A DNA stretch of 64,000 nt from Entoloma clypeatum (taxonomy: Eukaryota; Basidiomycota; Agaricomycetes; Agaricales; Entolomataceae), in contig OY751492.1 in assembly GCA_963565915.1 (NCBI GenBank), positions 992,001-1,056,000 of the forward strand, written 5' to 3'. Below are positions 10,068 through 20,459 of this stretch, piece after piece. A program made the translations under genes and the position numbers. How positions within the stretch are numbered: position 1 is the first letter of the stretch; every line of letters starts with the position of its first letter. The notes below the pieces were generated by a model. The model saw nothing but the letters and a program-made list of their open reading frames with translations. It ran no database searches and had not been told where the DNA came from.

Positions 10068-10405
10068 TGTTATGCTTAACAAACCGTTCCAAGGTTCGGG
10101 CAGATGATGCAGAAAGTGGAAAGGCGAAGAGCAATGTGATTGCTAAATCTAAGGAATGTAGCTATGGTACATGAGGTTTATATAGTACTGACTATGAGCG
10201 GTAGCGAATGAGTCAGTAACTGCGGAAGGCAGTGCGCATGAGTAAGACGACTGCGGAGCTGAGTAAGGCTACTGCAGACTGAGTCATACTGGGAATCTAA
10301 GAGAGCAAAAGTAGGTATTAGATATAGTGTATTCATAAGAGGACGCCGAGTCGGGATGATAAGTAAAAGAGATGATGTGGTCCGCATACCGTAGAGTCCA
10401 TAACA
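10068..10405 (-). mobile_element. Solo LTR of the gypsy-4 family, 338 bp, TSD ATTAC
   Basis: It starts TGTTATGC and ends CATAACA on the plus strand (TG...CA on either strand). It matches, in reverse, the LTR of gypsy-4 at 35291-35643. Flanking direct repeats ATTAC (10063-10067 and 10406-10410) are a 5-bp target duplication, so this is a genuine insertion reduced by LTR-LTR recombination. On the minus strand a TATATAA box lies about 34 nt upstream of AGATTTAGCAA, the perfect complement of the gypsy-4 primer binding site. Confidence 0.93.
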
Positions 10406-10410
10406 ATTAC

Positions 10411-11943
10411 TTCCTTACATGTACAAATCCAGCATGCCCTTATCATAGCTTGGGCCATGCTTATTAATGAAACATTTATTTTTTCATTTCAAAATGTCGA
10501 CCACAAAGCAAGGTCTCATCGACGGCACATTGCACTTTCATTTATAAGTTATACAATGCCATCAGAAGCAGCTGTCTTGCAAAGTACTAATATAAACTTT
10601 GTATTTGGAAATATACCTCTTGTTCTCTTAGCACCTAAATTGAACATTAGTGAACTCAAAGGTGTTGCAAAATGCCATCAAATTGTAGTTCATTCCAAAA
10701 TCAAACTTCAAGGTATTCAAGCCATAGTTAAAAATCATATATGGAATCAATGTTAAGACTACATTGCAGTGTTTAAAATAATATCTGATCTGAAAATGGA
10801 TATACAAAAGAAAGCAGTGCAAGTGAAAAAATCACAGAAATATCAAGCTAACAATTTGACTTATAAGTTATCACATCTTGATGCGATAAAGAAAAACCAA
10901 GCAAGTAATCCTGATTATAAAACATCATATCTTGATGCAATAAAGAAAAACCAAGCTAGTAATTCTGATTACAAAATGTCACATTTTCATGCCGTAAAAA
11001 AAACCAAGCTAGTAATTCTGATTACAAAACATCAAATCTTGTTGCAGTTAAGAAAAACCAGGCTAGTAATTCTAATTATAAAACATCAAATCTTGCTGCA
11101 GTTAAAAAAATCAAAAAAAAACAATCACAATTATTTCCACCCAAACCATTGTCCAGAAAATTACAGGAAACAATTATATCTAACTTTTGCAAAAACATGT
11201 CTCCCAGCATATTTATTGAATCGGCTGTGCTGTATGTGAAAAGCTAACACCAGTAATAGAGTTGACAAAGTTGTCTGAAATCAACTTGGATTAATTCAAT
11301 CAGGCATGTCACAGAAGGAGTAAACTTCATCAAGTGATCCTATTGAACTTCGTCTAGTTCTAGTAAAAGTAATTCAACTATAACTTAGAAGAATAAATAC
11401 TTCTTCGTCTTCAAAGAAGATAGATATTGATGATCCTATTCTAGACAAACATTTGCTATAAGTCAATATTGAAAGGCAGAGTACCTTTAATGGCTTTGGC
11501 AAATGGAAAGTGGATTGGCAATATTCCACAACAATTACAAGACTTATCATTTTCAGAGCAGCTACTAGTAGCCAGAGTATGACATAACTGTTGTCTTGTT
11601 AGAGTTTCTTCTGGAATGCATAAAATGAGAGCAAATGCTATTATCTTTGCAAATCCCATGCCAAAGATTTATAACATTCTTCCACCACCAACTGAAGAAA
11701 TGGATGATGTTTTAGCATATATACTGGGCCTTGCAAACCTACCAAGTCAGATTTTGAGCATACACCATTGTTAGTAGGAAGACAGAATGTTTCAGCTGCA
11801 CTTGAATGGCTCAAACTCAATCATTGTGATTACTTTGATCTTCAAATTTCATACACAAATCTTGATAAATATCCAGAAGACAGTCCATCAGTTGTTGTTG
11901 ATTATCAATATTCTACTAGAAATAGAAATTCTGAGTCAACTGC
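10411..11943 (+). pseudogene. Helitron helicase-like protein, N-terminal part (decayed)
   Basis: The decayed frames encode the N-terminal region of basidiomycete Helitron Rep-helicase proteins. Visible blocks are MPSEAAVLQSTNINFVFGNI, a run of about 20-aa repeats of the type YLDAIKKNQASNSDYKTS (about 10840-11110), LANGKWIGNIPQQLQDLSF, RVSSGMHKMRANAIIFANP, KIYNILPPPTEEMDDVLAYI and a terminal block ending NSESTA. Several frameshifts and stops break it. The protein resumes at 22535 after a 10.6-kb TIR insertion; the amino acids on the two sides, ESTA and VYDMD, join in frame. The helicase half is absent from this window. Confidence 0.85.
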
Positions 11944-12120
11944 CAGGTAGTCAACCTACACTGTATTGTAATTTACGGTCCAGCGAAGGCATACAGTGTA
12001 TGGTAAATTATGGAAGCAGCAAATTCGCTACAACACCGGCAAATTTACCATGGTGAACGGCGAAATAATAATGTCACCGGCGAAGAAAAAATGTTGCCAG
12101 CGACAACATACAACAGATCG
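11944..12120 (+). repeat. Left terminal inverted repeat of the large TIR element
   Basis: Matches the reverse complement of about 22350-22527 with scattered substitutions. It contains CACTGTATTGTAATTTACGG and an internal short palindrome around ACAGTGTATGGTAAATTA. Confidence 0.85.
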
Positions 12121-12798
12121 GCGAATAATTCACTGGCAAAAGACACCACGGCAAAAAACTGGCAAAGGACCAGCGACAAACCAGCGACACGGCGACAGGC
12201 CATCGGCGAATTGATGACCCATCGGCGAAAGCGAGCCTTGAGTGCCGGCAACACTGCAAATGAAAAGAACAATGCTAATGACAGATCGGCGAATAATTCA
12301 CTGGCAAGAGACACCACAGCAAAAAACTGGCAAAAGACCGGCCACAAATCGGCGACAGGCCATCGGCGAATGAATGGGCCACCGGCGAAACCAAGCTTTG
12401 AGTGCCAGCAAGACTGCAAATGAAAAGAACAATGCTAATGACAGATCAGCAAATAATTCACCGGCGAAAGACACCACAGCGAACAACCGGTGAAAAACCG
12501 GCGACACGGCAAGAGGCCATTGGCGAATTGATGATCCATTGGCGAAAGCAAGCCTTGAGTGTCAGCCACACTCCATATACAAAGAACAATGGTAATGACA
12601 GATCAGCCAATAATTCACCGGCCAAAGACACCAGGTGAAAAACCGGCGAAAGACCGGTGACAAACCGGCGAAAGACCGGTGACAAACCGGCGAAAGACCG
12701 GTGACAAACCGGCGAAAGACCGGTGACAAACCGGTGACAGGCCATCGGCGAATGAATGGGCCACCGGCAAAACCAAGTCTTGAGGGCCGGCAACACTG
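12090..12798 (+). repeat. Subterminal tandem repeats, about 165-bp units plus 22-bp satellite
   Basis: About four units carry the shared landmarks ACAGATCGGCGAATAATTCA, AAGACACCACAGCAAAAAAC, GGCCATCGGCGAAT and CCTTGAGTGCCGGCAACACT. The fourth unit (about 12650-12735) has an internal expansion of four copies of the 22-bp motif built on ACCGGCGAAAGACCGGTGAC. The array is cut at 12803 by copia-A and resumes at 19888 with the same phase. Confidence 0.85.
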
Positions 12799-12803
12799 AA
12801 AAT

Positions 12804-13207
12804 TATTGAACAGCACGCCTAGCAGACGCAGAGGAAGCCTGGTTAATGATACTCACATTGAAGCGAAGGGGGTTGAGATGTTTGAAGAAGAGTGGGTGAT
12901 GATAGAAGTCTTCGTTAGAAGTCTATTGTACTACACTACTTACATGCAGTACTTATAGGTATGGGAATGCGCACAGACCAACTACGAGCTAGTAACGCTA
13001 TTGGCTAGAACATGATGGAACATCTTTGGTACACAGCATCAGGGCTGTGGTGCGCAGCATTCTGAGTCACAGAGATGACTCAGAGATCTAGAACGTGTCT
13101 AGATTGTTCTATGTTTAGAACACTTCATGTGGTCAGGTCACATGGTAAAACACATGATCATAGTCACGTGATTGACTGTCGATACATCCATACTTGAATG
13201 TTCAACA
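12804..13207 (-). repeat. copia-A 3' LTR (404 bp)
   Basis: The left copy of the LTR pair. On the minus strand it starts TGTTGAACATTC and ends GTGCTGTTCAATA. It carries a 5-bp insertion relative to the right copy, in the CTACACTACTTACAT region, and differs at three further bases. Confidence 0.95.
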
Positions 13208-13705
13208 CACCCCCACAAGTGAGATCCCATAAGGGTTCAATACTTGTATAAGAAGATATTCAAATCTTAACTTATGGATGGTAGTCGAGACTCCATTTGC
13301 TCAGACTAAATGGGTGTCTTGCTGTGTCATATAAGCATACGCTGTCATTTAAGGTCTGTATCAGAGACCATAATATCCAATCAATTCTTAGATGGATATG
13401 TTCTCATCAGATATAGAGTCTGAGATCAAAGGGATCATCAAAAGGATCAGAAGGATCACTTTTTGAGAGAGATGGGATGGCGCAATAAACATGCAGCCAT
13501 GATGGCGCTAGAAGCAGCCAGTGTAGCACTTGAAGCAGCTACTGTTTGAGAACATTGTTGGTGTTAACAACGATTGCGAGCAATGCTCAGCAAGACTTGT
13601 CAACTACCAAACTCAGAGGCGACGGTGTCAAGCGCTCTTGAGTCGTTCTCAAAGGGTTTTTCTTAAGTAATTATTGTTTTAATTATTTTGTACCACTATC
13701 TACTT

Positions 13706-13897
13706 TTACTTCTTCTCCGATGTCTTATCGTCAGTGGTCGTGGCAGTGTTATTGCCAGAGGATGATGAAGAAGCAGCGGCGGTGCCAGCTGCAGTAGTGG
13801 TGGTGGTGGTGGTTGTGGTCGAGGCAACATGCGCCAGATGGTCGGCATGTGCGAAGCGAGTGTAAAAGGCAGTGGAGAAGTAGACAAAGAATGCCAT
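13706..13897 (-). CDS. Small Thr/Ser-rich ORF near the 3' LTR of copia-A (63 aa)
   Basis: It encodes MAFFVYFSTAFYTRFAHADH followed by runs of Thr, Ala and Ser and a charged end DDKTSEKK. The N-terminus is weakly hydrophobic, like a short signal sequence. The low-complexity part is partly produced by a trinucleotide repeat (GTGGTGGTGGTGG on the plus strand). No family is recognised and it may be fortuitous. Confidence 0.25.
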   Translation of the reverse strand: MAFFVYFSTAFYTRFAHADHLAHVASTTTTTTTTTAAGTAAASSSSSGNNTATTTDDKTSEKK

Positions 13898-14344
13898 GGT
13901 AGCCTGCTCTAAAACTCGATTTGAGGAGCGTATTTAAGGCTTTGCCTATCTCGCACGGACCATGCTGAGTCAGATGTTTAGTCTGATTGCATCAGCAAAC
14001 CACGTAATAGTTTATTGTCATCTCGGACTTGATCAATGGTTGACATTTTGATATTACGATGTATAGATCGGCAAGCGGGCCGTTAATAAGTCAGGTAGAC
14101 GTAACTCATTTAAGAGCTCATTAGACTTAATCTATATCGTTCAAATAGTCATTTAAACCAATTGACAGGATCATGCATAGCATGACATAAGCTTGGTGTA
14201 GCTTATTTATACTCTGGAAGTTGCGTCGAAGACTGCTAACAACCATGGATGAGGCATGCCATCAATCTTTGAGTATGTAATATTATCACGGCAGCACAAA
14301 GGCGCACTTGTAGATAATATCTTCCAAGTCGAGTGTAGTACTCC

Positions 14345-15215
14345 AGACTCAGGACGTGGACGACATGCTGGACGACTGGAACAACTTGTATCAGTCCCCC
14401 AAGTATGTCGGCCGTCACTACCAATTCCCGAGGTCGTGCGTCAGATGCCAAGACCACGCTCAGGCCAAAAGAATGAAACCGTCCCACCTCAAGGGCGGTA
14501 CATGGCTTAAGGATGTGGGTCACTCCCAATCCCTCATGGCTCAAATGGTGCGCGGCCTCACCGGCCACGCCCCAATTGGCCACTATAGACATAGGTTCAA
14601 TATTGGTGACAAGACCGAACAATGCCACTGTGGAGTAGGGTCCGTCGAGGACTTCGCCCACGTACTCTACAAATGTCTGCACCACCCCACTAGGCCCCCA
14701 GACATGCCCACCTTCTCAAGGAACACTCCCACCTGGGACAACTTCGGGAAATTCATTATGGATAACCCAGGGGCGTTTGCCTTTAGGGATCGTCCAACGC
14801 CCAACACAACTGTTGGCGGTAATCGCGTGGTAGCGCGCTGGGTACAAAGGGGTGCAGCCCCCTCTGGCAAGCGAACATGATCGAAGGGTAAGAACCGCAC
14901 AGGCGCTTCTTTGGTGGGTAGGGCGCAGACACCCCCCAGCGCCGCTAACGGCCCACCTCACAAGGTTGGAGTGCTCTTGTATCGCACGGCCGAGTATTCA
15001 GGTGCGCATACTAACGCGTTTGTTTATAACAGACTCCCCCGTCCTGGCGCGAGGACTTATCAGCTCGACGGAGCTTTGCACCGCTTGTTCTTCATGTGTA
15101 CGTAGATCCTCGGATCGATGTAGTTTACTCTATGTCAAGCGGACTGTACCCCTAGTATACCGCTATATAAATTGTTGACCAAAAAAAAAAAAAAAAAAAA
15201 AAGACTCAGGACGTG
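14345..15215 (+). mobile_element. 5'-truncated LINE with poly(A) tail and 14-bp target duplication
   Basis: The insert runs from 14359 to a run of about 22 A residues ending at 15202. It is flanked by the direct repeat AGACTCAGGACGTG (14345-14358 and 15202-15215). Only the C-terminal end of the Pol ORF and a 3' untranslated region of about 300 bp are present. This is the classic product of incomplete target-primed reverse transcription. It sits inside copia-A and is therefore younger than it. Confidence 0.95.
14359..14880 (+). pseudogene. LINE Pol C-terminal domain (truncated)
   Basis: About 174 codons end at TGA 14878-14880. They encode the segment downstream of RNase H in Tad-like fungal LINEs: QMVRGLTGHAPIGHYRHRF, then a Cys/His cluster CHCG...DFAHVLYKC, then FGKFIMDNPGAFAF. 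The Cys-His pattern is the C-terminal zinc-knuckle-like motif of these elements. EN, RT and RNase H are missing because of 5' truncation, so the fragment is non-functional, but the remaining frame has no stops. Confidence 0.85.
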
Positions 15216-17037
15216 AATGAACTATGTTGGTTCAAATCCACTGTGGGGTCTAGTTTAGCGTCATAGAGGACATTTAGATCGCTCAAAGATATCCCATAAT
15301 ATCTGAGCATTGCAAAGTATAATTGCGACTCAAGCTACTTATGGATTAATCTGATTTAGGGTTTGACAGAGATCAGTAGATCTCCCCCTGAAATGGTATT
15401 TCCATAAACAGATTTACAGGTGATTAGATAATCAAGCCAACTGTTTGTGCGAGTGTTATTGCAATTATAGTCAAATGTTTGACTTGCAATTGTAGTTCTT
15501 TTGTATGTGTGGTGATACATGTGTTTTTGAACATCCGAATTTATGTTCAGAGGTCATTAGAATACCATTCTAAGACATTAACACAGATTGACTATGATTT
15601 GTTGCATGATACAACAATAACGCGTTGGATGGGGAATATTTGGTTTGTGACAAACAAAGATGGCAAACCCAAAAGGGTGCACAATTCAGTGTTTTAAATC
15701 CATGTTGTCGACGCAGCCGATATAGGTGCAGATCAGGTGACCTAGCATGCTGGTTTAATGCCGAGCGGCTGTGATGATCATGAGCTTAGCTCAGCAGGTT
15801 CATCATCCTTAGGGGCGGTGTTGCCGGCAGCCCTGGGAGTCCTTTGGTACCTGGTGATGGTGACCATGGATATGTCCAAATATTCAAAGTGTAGTAACAC
15901 TTTGATGCGTTCATGCAATCAATAGTAATCTTGTATATCAAGAACTATTTTAATATGCAATTTAATGCATATTAGTAAGCAATCAATTAAGATGCTTCTT
16001 CAAGTAATCAAAAAACGATTGCTTGGAATAGAAACCCAACAATAGTCTCTAGGACTAACGGATCGATTCATATGACAGTCTTGGTTATCCAAATATCATT
16101 GTTTTTGGACGACATGTCATTTTATCTTTTTTGGATAGATCCTTGTTCAAGATGCCGCAGATTTAATGGGTAAATCGCTGTGCATCCTATAGAGTGTTGT
16201 ACGCAAAACAATTGCATGAGATAAAATCAATCAATGCAAAGTTCGCAAGAATGCAAGTTCAATTAAGAATTGCTCTTTTTCTCTATATTCTCCCCCTTTT
16301 CCAGTCAAGTGTGGAATCGTTTTGTGCTGAAATGACATAAATCATTTGCTTCGTAAATGGCATATGAACTGAAACAGTGCAGAACTTGGCTGGAAAACCA
16401 ATAATTCATGCAAAAAGGGTGTGAATCGCTGATCTGAGATAGCTAGTCTCAGGCAATCATTCCAGTTCCATTTGTAAGCAACGTTTATTGCAAGATTCCA
16501 TGACTAATCCATTTTGCAAATAGAGTGTCACAAGGACTCTATTTAATTTCGTAATTGAAATTATTTCCCATGCAATAATGGAGAGCTTTAAGATGAGGAG
16601 CATACATGGTTGCTCAACTCAATCTTGTGCTACTTTGTGCAACAGTTGTTGTGGAAAGAGTGAAGGAACAAGGTTGGTTGGTTAGACCAAACTTGAATTG
16701 ATGATTGAAGGGTGTTTTTAAGTCTCTTCTATCTTGTGAATAATGAAGTGTTATAACGACATTATTAAAATGCTTAGAAGCATTTATTTATCCAATCAAT
16801 CATGCATTTATAGACAGAGGCGTGATTTTAGCATGTCTCTCTAGCAATGATGTAAGGTGGAATTTAAATCCAAAAGTTCTGGATTATTCCATGATTGGAT
16901 ATGTGTTATTTGAACATTAAAAATGCGAAACACATTTTTGAAGCTCTCTTAGTATTTCTTTCATAGACATGTCACAAACAGCATTCATTGCAACAGTGAA
17001 AGAAAATACAAATCATTTTACATAATGATATGCTGGT
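15216..17037. other. copia-A interior, non-coding
   Basis: No RT, integrase or protease similarity on either strand. Around 15790-15850 the minus strand resembles the 3' end of the element's own gag (GGGCTGCCGGCAACACCGCC against the gag-tail motif near 17110-17150), suggesting an internal duplication. Confidence 0.5.
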
Positions 17038-17946
17038 CTAAGGTCCAAGCAGTGGAAACACTGTGTCGTAATCTTCGACAGGTGGATCCTCATTTTGTTC
17101 TGTTGTGACGGCGTTCCCAGGGGCGGCGATGCCAGCGGCCCTGGGGGTGTTTAACACTATTCCGTTATAACTGCCGCGATAGGGCTCAACGAAATATGAA
17201 CAGGCTCGAGTTCTCTCCCATAGATTCTGAGATGGATTATGAAATCTGTCACACGTTTTTGGCTGAGGATCGTAGGTTATTCCTACGCCGTTTAGGTAAT
17301 CCCCCAGCGAAAGATCAGAAGCATGGTTTGGATGATGACGATTGTATTTTTCAACAATCAATTCTCGAACCTTGAAGTAGGTGAGATCATCATTATAGAG
17401 AAGAATCTCTGTGGCATAGTCATCCCAATTGGGAGATGGGAGCGAAGGTAGTAACATTAGGGCGCGCATCGACTGAGAAATAGAATGATGCATGCTTAAG
17501 TGATCATAGATCTTATCGAGATAATCAATCTCGATCGCAGGGTGTCGCTTCATTGAAAGTTTGAAGGACAATGCGGCACGGACATCAGACAGAACTGTTG
17601 GGTAGACAGCTCGTCCAAATCTATTCTTTAACTCAAACCAGGTCTCGTAAGATGTGTTTCTGGTGAGTTTAATCGACGGATCGACACAGAGTCGAATATT
17701 GGCAAGAGCCAATTGATCCCTAATGTTCCATCCTCTGACTAAAGTTGCGGCTTTCCGCTTAGGTGCAGCGGACCCTGAGGGACCCTTTTCAATGCCAGCA
17801 ACGATCTGCCACAAACCTTGAGATCTGAGGTATGAACACATGGTGTTCGACCACTCAAGGTAGTTGGAGCCGTCAAGAACAGGAACAGAAATCAAAGTAT
17901 TGATTGAGGACATGTTTGATCTGTTTGAAAAAACAGTTGTCAGCAA
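17038..17946 (-). CDS. copia-A Gag (302 aa)
   Basis: A copia-type Gag of the UBN2 kind. The start (residues about 11-40) reads NTLISVPVLDGSNYLEWSNT followed by MCSYLRSQGLW, parallel to FDGIDYRSWAEKMKSYLLHQ in copia-B. Helical capsid blocks follow: SYETWFELKNRFGRAVYPTV, AIEIDYLDKIYDHLSMHHSI and FKVRELIVEKYNRHHP. There is no zinc knuckle and no protease or pol downstream, and the frame closes after DYDTVFPLLGP. The ORF is intact. It lies about 1.5 kb inside the 5' LTR and is the only substantial ORF of the element, which suggests selection for, or recent loss from, a gag-encoding element. The first Met (MLTTVF) or the one 12 residues later (MSSINT) could be the start. Confidence 0.8.
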   Translation of the reverse strand: MLTTVFSNRSNMSSINTLISVPVLDGSNYLEWSNTMCSYLRSQGLWQIVAGIEKGPSGSAAPKRKAATLVRGWNIRDQLALANIRLCVDPSIKLTRNTSYETWFELKNRFGRAVYPTVLSDVRAALSFKLSMKRHPAIEIDYLDKIYDHLSMHHSISQSMRALMLLPSLPSPNWDDYATEILLYNDDLTYFKVRELIVEKYNRHHPNHASDLSLGDYLNGVGITYDPQPKTCDRFHNPSQNLWERTRACSYFVEPYRGSYNGIVLNTPRAAGIAAPGNAVTTEQNEDPPVEDYDTVFPLLGP

Positions 17947-17949
17947 AAT

Positions 17950-19470
17950 ATCAAGAACAATTTAAACCAATTAAGGTATTGTCTGAATTTGTTGACACAT
18001 GTCAGAGAGCTTTGTAATAGCTTTTATTAATGTGACTAGGGGTCACAATGCTGTGGTATTTACTAAAGACGGTTGCCTATAGTTCAGGCAATTGTTCCAT
18101 CTTTATTACTCCGGGTGTAACCTCAGGTGTAATACCGGGTGTGATTCTCCTTTCTTTATCGTCACTATGATTGAAGGGGGACGGTAAGTCCCTCGTTCGA
18201 GCTCTTCAGATGTTACTTGGGCATGGCGCCCAGGGATCCTAGAGAGTCACAGTTCAACGAGTGAAGAGAATTTAGATGGGGATGCATACTGCTTTTTTCT
18301 TTCCACATTTGCGAGTACAAACATGGTGAGCATGCTGTCCATATCGCAATTGCGTGACTTTCACCTTCTGAATGCGTGGTGTGACCATGCAATTCAGAGT
18401 ACAGAGGTGTCGTCTGTGGAAACCATCATCACGCTGAATAACGCGGATGTCACGGTATGACCAATGGTTTGCTTGGATGAAACCATAGTGAAAGCAGATG
18501 CAAGATCCTTTCATCTAGGAATGATTTTAAGTCAGCATCAGATCTGGGATTGTGCAACCATAAAAATGGGAAGTCCCTGAGGCAACCCGAAAAGGGCGCT
18601 TCTACCAGGTACAGGGTGCAATGGATCAAGATCGATTGACGAAAAAGAGTTCAAGGAACAGAAAGTTCCTGAGAATCGTGATGTCTGAATGTCAGCACAT
18701 CGAGATATACTCGATTTGGTTTATAAAACCATAAACTCATTCTAAGGGCATTGATTTAGATCAAATGCTGATAACCACGAGAAAGTCTTGCTTCTCAAGC
18801 TGGCGTCATCACCTCCGCTTCCAGGTATATCTATATGTCAATGCTCAAAACAAGTAAAAACTTGGAGCGACAGATATCCGTATAGCGTTGGCCTTTGAAA
18901 GGTTTTTGCTATTGACAGGACATGTCACAGCATGTGAAATGTAGACTGCAGCTGCGAGCAAGCTCAGCAAGTGTTTGTCATACATGTTGCACATAAGCAG
19001 TGGCGGCAGCCGAAAGGCGCACAGCACACTAGCTATACAAAAATTGTCCAAATATAGACATAGGCCGTGAAGGCACTAAGTCTAAATTAAGGACTAGAGC
19101 GCTGGCAGCAGCTGCGAGCAAGCTCAGCAGATCTGACGCTGTTAAGACCAGAGGCGATCGCATGCGTCGAGCACGATGCATTCAGCACTCCAGAGCGCTC
19201 AATAGCCTTGGACATCAGAACTAGGTGCAGCTGAAAATGGCGCTCACTAGTCTGGAACCCCCAAGTATCAAAACAGATAACTAACTTAAACTAGCTTATG
19301 CTACTAGTTTAAAGAGGACAGATGGCGGCAGCCTGAAAGGCGCGCATGTCATCGCTCACTGGTCAAAGACCAGGTTAATATCGTACAGGCATAGTAGTCG
19401 CAGCAGCTCCGTTAGAGCGCGCAAACTACTCTAGGACTTAGAGGGATAAACCCAAGCCTAGGGGCTATCT
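17950..19470. other. copia-A 5' untranslated interior
   Basis: Non-coding leader of about 1.5 kb between the 5' LTR and gag. It contains a repeated GCAGCTGCGAGCAAGCTCAG motif (about 18950-18970 and 19105-19125) and several GGCGGCAGCC/AAGGCGC motifs (about 19000 and 19324). It may hold a packaging signal; nothing is identifiable. Confidence 0.4.
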
Positions 19471-19483
19471 GGGGCCCATAACC
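19471..19483 (-). promoter_or_regulatory. copia-A primer binding site (half initiator tRNA-Met)
   Basis: Directly inside the 5' LTR the minus strand reads GGTTATGGGCCCC. This is complementary to the anticodon arm of eukaryotic initiator tRNA-Met (GGGCCCATAACC), the internal-tRNA primer known from Drosophila copia. The same site occurs in copia-B. Confidence 0.9.
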
Positions 19484-19882
19484 TATTGAACAGCACGCCT
19501 AGCAGACGCAGAAGAAGCCTGGTTAATGATACTCACATTGAAGCGAAGGGGGTTGAGATGTTTGAAGAAGAGTGGGTGATGATAGAAGTCTTCGTTAGAA
19601 GTCTATTGTACTACTTACATGCAGTACTTATAGGTATGGGAATGCGCACAGACCAACTACGAGCTAGTAACGCTATTGGCTAGAACATGATGGAACATCT
19701 TTGGTACACAGCATCAGGGCTGTGGTGCGCAGCATTCTGAGTCACAGAGATGACTCAGAGATCTAGAACGTGTCTAGATTGTTCTATGTTTAGAACACTT
19801 CATGTGGTCAGGCCACATGGTAAAACATATGATCATAGTCACGTGATTGACTGTCGATACATCCATACTTGAATGTTCAACA
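19484..19882 (-). repeat. copia-A 5' LTR (399 bp)
   Basis: The right copy of the LTR pair. The plus strand starts TATTGAACAGCACGCC and ends GAATGTTCAACA. The TA where CA is expected at the inner end is shared by both copies. Confidence 0.95.
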
Positions 19883-19887
19883 AAAAT

Positions 19888-20455
19888 TAAAAGAACAATG
19901 CTAACGACAGATTGGCATATCATTGACCAGCGAAAGACACCATGGCAAAAAACTGGCCAAAGACCGGCGACAAACCGGCGACACAGCGACAGGCCATTGG
20001 TGGATTGATGACCCATCGGCAGAAGCGAGCCTTGAGTGTCGGCAACACTCCATATACAAAGAACAATGCTAACGACAGATCGGCGAATAATTCACCGGTG
20101 AAAGACACCACAGCAAAAAACCGGCAAAAGACCGGCAACACGGCAACAGGCCATCGGCGAATGAATGGGCCACCGGCAAAACCAAGTCTTGAGGGCCGGC
20201 GACACTGCAAATTAAAAGAACAATGCTAACGACAGATCGGCATATTATTGACCGGCGAAAGACACCATGGCAAAAAACCGGCCAAAGACCAGCAACAAAC
20301 CGGCGACACGGCGACAGGCCATCGGCAAATTGATGACCCATCGGTGAAAGCGAGCCTTGAGTGCCGGCAACACTGCAAATGAAAAGAACAATGCTAACGA
20401 CAGATCGGCGAATAATTCACCGGCGAAAGACACCACAGCAAAAAACCGGCTGTGG
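19888..20455 (+). repeat. Subterminal tandem repeats, continued
   Basis: Three to four more units of the array seen at 12090-12798, with the same landmarks (AGAACAATGCTAACGACAGA, GGCCATCGGC, CCTTGAG). The junction shows the pre-insertion sequence ACACTG-AAAAT-TAAAAGAACAATG, matching other units (CACTGCAAATTAAAAGAACA). Confidence 0.85.
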
Positions 20456-20459
20456 CGAC

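Larger units (their letters stand above)
12804..19882 (-). mobile_element. copia-A: gag-only Ty1/copia-type LTR element, TSD AAAAT
   Basis: A 7,079-bp element in minus orientation, with LTRs at 12804-13207 and 19484-19882 and a perfect 5-bp duplication AAAAT (12799-12803 and 19883-19887). Next to the 5' LTR is a copia-type half-tRNA primer binding site (GGTTATGGGCCCC), and next to the 3' LTR a G-rich polypurine stretch (CTTGTGGGGGTG on the minus strand). The roughly 6.3-kb interior holds one gag ORF (17038-17946) and a LINE insertion. I find no protease, integrase or RT. The LTRs differ by three transitions and one 5-bp indel, so insertion was recent although the element lacks pol. Confidence 0.9.

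Noticed and set aside
12640..12745. CRISPR-like regular repeats
   Set aside because: Perfect 22-bp units without unique spacers, inside a eukaryotic TIR element: a satellite expansion.
15228..15260. tRNA-like T-arm (GGTTCAAATCC)
   Set aside because: The surrounding bases do not form a T-stem, and no acceptor, D or anticodon arms are present.
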